Assembly (NCBI GenBank): GCA_009377475.1
Contig: WHTY01000003.1
Location: 46,020-110,019, forward strand
Length of the DNA: 64,000 bases
Source of the DNA: Actinophytocola sp.
GTDB taxonomy: Bacteria > Actinomycetota > Actinomycetes > Mycobacteriales > Pseudonocardiaceae
Reading direction: 5' to 3'
Each line of letters begins with the position of its first letter. The stretch's first letter is position 1. Below are positions 60,924-64,000 of this stretch, one piece after another. The notes under the pieces were generated by a model. The model saw only the letters and a program-made list of their open reading frames with translations, was not told where the DNA came from and ran no database searches. The translations under genes and the position numbers were made by a program.

Positions 60924-62410
60924 GCCGCATCTCCCTCCGGGCCCGCGAACCAGCGCATCGGCGCCGGGCGAATGTTCTGGTAGATGTGCTTGGCTTCGCG
61001 GTACTCGTCCAGCCCGGACGGGCCGAGCTCGCGCCCGATGCCGGACTTGCCGAAGCCGCCCCACTCCGCCTGCGGCAAGTAGGGGTGGAAGTCGTTGATC
61101 CAGACGGTGCCGTGCCGCAGCGCGCCGGCGACCCGCTGCGCGCGGGAGGCGTCGGAGGTCCACACCGCCCCGGCGAGGCCGTAGTCGGTGTCGTTGGCCA
61201 GTCGGATCGCCTCGTCCTCGGTGTCGAACCGCTCGACGGTCACGACGGGGCCGAAGACCTCATCCTGCACGATCCGCATCTCGCGGTGGCAGTCGGCGAA
61301 CACGGTGGGCCGCAGGAAGTAGCCCTCGGCCAGCTCCGGCTCGGTCGGGCGGTGGCCGCCGCCGACGAGCCGCGCGCCCTCGGCCGTGGCCCGCTCGATG
61401 TGTTGCTCAACCTTGTCGCGGTGCTCCGCCGAGGACAGCGGGCCGCACTCGGTGGCGGGATCGAGGCCGTCGCCGAGCCGGATCGCGTCGGCGCGCCGCG
61501 CCAACTCGGCCACGAACTCGTCGTGCAGGCTCGACTCGACGATCAGCCGCGAGCCCGCAGAGCACACCTGCCCGGAGTGCGCGAACGCCGCGGCGAGCGC
61601 GTAGTCGACGGCGGTGTCGAAGTCGGCGTCGGCGAACACGACGTTGGGGTTCTTCCCGCCGAGCTCCAGCGCGACGCGCTTCACACCCTCGGCGGCCATC
61701 GCCATGATCTTCTTGCCGGTTTCCAGTCCACCGGTGAACGAGACGAGGTCGACGTCGGGGTGCGACACCATCGGTGCGCCCACGTTCGCGCCACCGCCGA
61801 GCACGAGGTTGACCACGCCCGCTGGCACGCCCGCTTCCTCGACCAGACGCATTAGCTCGATCGTGGTGAGCGGGGTCACCTCGCTTGGCTTCATGACGAC
61901 CGTGTTGCCCGCCGCCAGGGCTGGCGCGAGCTTCCACGACATCTGCAGCAGCGGGTAGTTCCACGGCGCGATCAGCGAGCAGACGCCGATCGGCTCGTGC
62001 ACGACGCGGCTGATGACGTTCGCGTCGCCGGTGTCGACCACGCGGCCCGCGTCGTTGTCGGCGAGGTTGGCGTAGTAGCGGAACACGGCGGTGACGTCGT
62101 CGACGTCGACCTCGCCTTCGGTCAGCGTCTTGCCGGTGTCGAGACTTTCGGTGCGGGCGATGTGTTCTTTGTCACGCTGCAACAGCCGTGCGATCTCCCG
62201 CAACAGCTCGCCGCGCTCCCGCGCGGTGGTGGCGCGCCAGGGTCCGTCGTCGAACGCACGACGGGCGGCGGCCACGGCGGCGTCGACGTCTTTCCCGTCC
62301 GCCTCGCAGACAGTGGCCAGTTCGGCGGCGGTCGACGGGTTGAGGACGACGCGCGCCGGGGCCGTTCCCGTCGTGTCGACCCAGCGGCCGTCGATGAACA
62401 GCTCGCGCAT
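60920..62410 (-). CDS. betB: Betaine aldehyde dehydrogenase
   Basis: A 496-residue aldehyde dehydrogenase with Glu249 (ALELGGKNP) and Cys283 ([11 protein letters not shown]); [22 protein letters not shown] and [10 protein letters not shown] are typical. In the bet operon it turns betaine aldehyde into glycine betaine. ATG 62410 follows TGGAGG ten bases upstream. It is the first gene of the operon and divergent from betI, with an operator-like palindrome in the 157-bp gap. Confidence 0.94.
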   Translation of the reverse strand: MRELFIDGRWVDTTGTAPARVVLNPSTAAELATVCEADGKDVDAAVAAARRAFDDGPWRATTARERGELLREIARLLQRDKEHIARTESLDTGKTLTEGEVDVDDVTAVFRYYANLADNDAGRVVDTGDANVISRVVHEPIGVCSLIAPWNYPLLQMSWKLAPALAAGNTVVMKPSEVTPLTTIELMRLVEEAGVPAGVVNLVLGGGANVGAPMVSHPDVDLVSFTGGLETGKKIMAMAAEGVKRVALELGGKNPNVVFADADFDTAVDYALAAAFAHSGQVCSAGSRLIVESSLHDEFVAELARRADAIRLGDGLDPATECGPLSSAEHRDKVEQHIERATAEGARLVGGGHRPTEPELAEGYFLRPTVFADCHREMRIVQDEVFGPVVTVERFDTEDEAIRLANDTDYGLAGAVWTSDASRAQRVAGALRHGTVWINDFHPYLPQAEWGGFGKSGIGRELGPSGLDEYREAKHIYQNIRPAPMRWFAGPEGDAA

Positions 62411-62456
62411 GAGGCTGGTTCCTCCAGTGGTTGCTGTCGTAAAGATGCGTACGACC

Positions 62457-62473
62457 GTACACAAGATGTGTAC
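62457..62473. promoter_or_regulatory. Candidate BetI operator
   Basis: GTACAC-AAGAT-GTGTAC is a perfect inverted repeat, 47 bases upstream of betB and 95 upstream of betI; a neighbouring GCGTACGACC half (62448) may extend it. Position fits repression of both directions by BetI. Confidence 0.65.
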
Positions 62474-62567
62474 TGGCGTCCACATCTGGAGCGAGATACG
62501 GTGGTGAGCGAACGGTTCGTGCTGTTCAGCGGCAGGTTCAGGGACACGGAGGGGACACCACACAGCG

Positions 62568-63155
62568 ATGACGACGAGCGAGGCGCCCGCAAAGCGCAGA
62601 CAGCGTGGCCCGACCGACCCCGACCGGCGGGGTCGTATCGCGCGGGCGGCGATCAAGGTGATCGGGGAGCAGGGGGTCAACGCGCTCACGCATCGGCGTG
62701 TCGCCGCCGCCGCCGAGGTGCCGCTCGGGTCGACCACGTACCACTTCGCGACGTTGGACGACCTGATCGCGGCGGCGCTGCATCACGCGGCGGACCGCAG
62801 CGTCGAGCAGCTTCGGGAGTGGGAACGCGCGCTGCCGCCGGACATCGACCTGGCCGAGGCGCTCGCCGACTTCATCATCGATTCGGTCAGCGTCAAGCGC
62901 GAGGACACCATGGCCGAGTACAACCTCTACGCGCTCGCGCTGCACCGGCCGCAGCTCCGCAAGGCCGCCGTGAACTGGGACCGCGCGCTCGCCGACGTGT
63001 TGAGTGAGCGGACGGACCCGGTGACCGGGCGGATGCTCGGCGTGCTGCTGTGCGGGCTGCTGATGCAGGCGGTCATCAGCGACGAGCCGGAGGACAGGTC
63101 GGAGCTGGTCACGCTGCTACGCCGCGCGCTGGGCGGGGTTGCGGCGGCGGGTTGA
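62568..63155 (+). CDS. betI: TetR-family regulator, probable BetI
   Basis: A 195-residue TetR protein. The helix-turn-helix is at about residues 20-70 (RGRIARAAIKVIGEQGVNALTHRRVAAAAEVPLGSTTYHFATLDDLIAAAL). It is divergent from betBA-betT, the usual place for BetI, the choline-responsive repressor. It is of normal length. ATG 62568; a palindrome follows 6 bases after its stop. Confidence 0.85.
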   Translation: MTTSEAPAKRRQRGPTDPDRRGRIARAAIKVIGEQGVNALTHRRVAAAAEVPLGSTTYHFATLDDLIAAALHHAADRSVEQLREWERALPPDIDLAEALADFIIDSVSVKREDTMAEYNLYALALHRPQLRKAAVNWDRALADVLSERTDPVTGRMLGVLLCGLLMQAVISDEPEDRSELVTLLRRALGGVAAAG

Positions 63156-63160
63156 CGTCG

Positions 63161-63213
63161 TGCGGTGAAAGACGCTTTCGCTGTGCTGGGCGCAGGCAAA
63201 GCGTCATTCACCG
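63161..63213. terminator. Palindrome after betI (family 2-like layout)
   Basis: GCGGTGAA, GACGCTTT and CTG in the left arm pair with CAG, AAAGCGTC and TTCACCGC in the right arm, with two small mismatched positions and a loop of GCTGGGCG type. Same size and 3'-end position as the copies after etfA and mnmA, but different stem sequence. Confidence 0.65.
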
Positions 63214-63261
63214 CGCCCAGCGCAGGGAAGGGGCCGTTCGAGGCGTCCTACAACACCGTTT

Positions 63262-64000
63262 TTCGGGCTCTCCTGACTGATCTGTGGGTCATTTCCGGCC
63301 TGGGAGGGCCGGGCGGTGGCCGCCGAGGCTGAGGAGTGCGAGGGCGATGAGGGCTTCGGGGGACTTGAATCCGAACGCCATCCTGGTGATCAGTCGGATC
63401 TTGGTGTTGGTTGACTCGAGCAGGCCGTTGGATAGGTTGTGCTCGATCGCGGCGAGGATCCTCGCCTTGTGTTTGACGATGCTCTTCTGCAGCTTCACGA
63501 ATGCCGGGATCCGGCAGCGACGGGCCCAGCTGATCCACCGGTCGAGGGCCTCGACGGCGGCGTCGTGGGGCATCGTGAAGATCAGCCGCAGGCCTTCCTT
63601 GAGCAGGTAGGCCCGATACAGCCTGGGGTCGGTCGCGGCGATCCAGGCGAGCTTGACCTGCTGGTTGTCGGTGAGGTTCTCCGGGTTCTTCCACAACGAG
63701 TAGCGGGCCCCCTTCAACGCCTTGGCACGTTCGCTGCCTGGTCGCAGGGGTGCATCGGCTCGGGGGCGGCCGCGGCCACGTTTCGGCTCGGCCCTCGCCA
63801 GCGCACGGGCGTCGTTCCAGGCCCCGCGGCGGACCTCGTCGAGGGCCTCGGTGGCCCATTTCACGACATGGAACGGGTCGGCCACCCGCACCGCGCCCGG
63901 ACACCTGTCGGCGACGATGGTGTCGATGAAGTCGGCCCCATCAGCACTGACGTGGGTGATCTGGGCGCACCGTTCCTCGCCGAGCAAGTCGAAGAACTCA
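63262..64000. mobile_element. ISL3-type insertion sequence, partial
   Basis: The transposase 3' end is followed by TCGGGCTCTCCTGACTGATC near 63266-63285, which has the look of an ISL3 terminal inverted repeat. The other end and the expected 8-bp target duplication lie outside the window, so the left boundary is approximate. Confidence 0.6.
63289..64000 (-). CDS. ISL3-family transposase, 3' part
   Basis: The last ~236 residues of a DDE transposase; the frame continues past the window end. HVSADGADFIDTIV holds the first catalytic Asp, VRVADPFHVVKWATEAL the second, and NGLLESTNTKIRLITRMAFGFKSPEALIALALL the Glu, as in ISL3 elements. The 5' half is not in the window, so integrity cannot be judged. 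The stop is 133 bp from betI, and a possible element end lies between. Confidence 0.9.
   Translation of the reverse strand, partial: EFFDLLGEERCAQITHVSADGADFIDTIVADRCPGAVRVADPFHVVKWATEALDEVRRGAWNDARALARAEPKRGRGRPRADAPLRPGSERAKALKGARYSLWKNPENLTDNQQVKLAWIAATDPRLYRAYLLKEGLRLIFTMPHDAAVEALDRWISWARRCRIPAFVKLQKSIVKHKARILAAIEHNLSNGLLESTNTKIRLITRMAFGFKSPEALIALALLSLGGHRPALPGRK

Overview
The window is very GC-rich and its genes point to an actinobacterium of the Pseudonocardiaceae type (Saccharothrix/Lentzea/Amycolatopsis-like). The genus is inferred from gene content and style only; nothing in the window fixes it. Long antisense open frames are common, as expected at this GC content. No tRNA, rRNA or CRISPR array was seen.

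Layout. 1-9.5 kb: the 3' part of glgP, an ABC ATPase, an enoyl-CoA hydratase/methyltransferase pair, an FAD monooxygenase and a HelR-like RNA polymerase-recycling ATPase. 9.4-17.3 kb: a thioesterase, an MmyB-type regulator, then an aromatic-catabolic gene set (Rieske oxygenase, its reductase, a VOC dioxygenase, an aspartate dehydrogenase-like gene, a cupin, an aldehyde dehydrogenase and a MarR regulator). Two of these genes are broken: the reductase has lost its NAD-site segment and is frameshifted, and the aspartate dehydrogenase has lost its C-terminus. 17.5-20.8 kb: a THUMP-like methyltransferase and a diiron AurF-like oxygenase coupled to a DUF4873 protein, with a divergent TetR. 20.8-22.5 kb: a compositionally different two-gene cassette, AAA ATPase plus DUF4276 TOPRIM-like protein, that resembles a split OLD/PARIS-type defence system. 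22.6-26.2 kb: cydAB divergent from blaI and an M56 protease, with two perfect BlaI-type operator boxes between them. 26.2-27.2 kb: a PIN toxin-antitoxin module bracketed by two copies of the M56 gene tail. 27.3-34.4 kb: a SixA-like phosphatase, a nucleoside hydrolase, a hexapeptide acyltransferase and the glyoxylate shunt (ramB, aceA, aceB) with RamB boxes.

35-56.5 kb follows the gene order of the Mycobacterium tuberculosis Rv3032-Rv3014c region: GT4 glycosyltransferase, GH57 branching enzyme and methyltransferase (methylglucose lipopolysaccharide-type genes), etfBA, an OlsB-like and an OlsA-like acyltransferase, a cysteine desulfurase, mnmA, a core MetE-like protein and ligA. Differences here are a MazEF-like module inserted between the GT4 and GH57 genes, an MMPL transporter, a VapBC module, and the electron-transfer partner etfD placed beside etfBA. 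57-63.2 kb is a betaine-synthesis locus (betT-like transporter, betA, betB, betI). The window ends in the 3' part of an ISL3-family transposase.

How it fits together: acyl-CoA and acetate use (enoyl-CoA hydratase, EtfBA/EtfD, glyoxylate shunt under RamB), an alternative terminal oxidase under BlaI control, glucan and glycolipid synthesis, and osmoprotection. Small foreign-looking pieces are set among these: three toxin-antitoxin modules, a putative defence pair and an IS. Several families of long palindromes sit at gene 3' ends and probably act as terminators.
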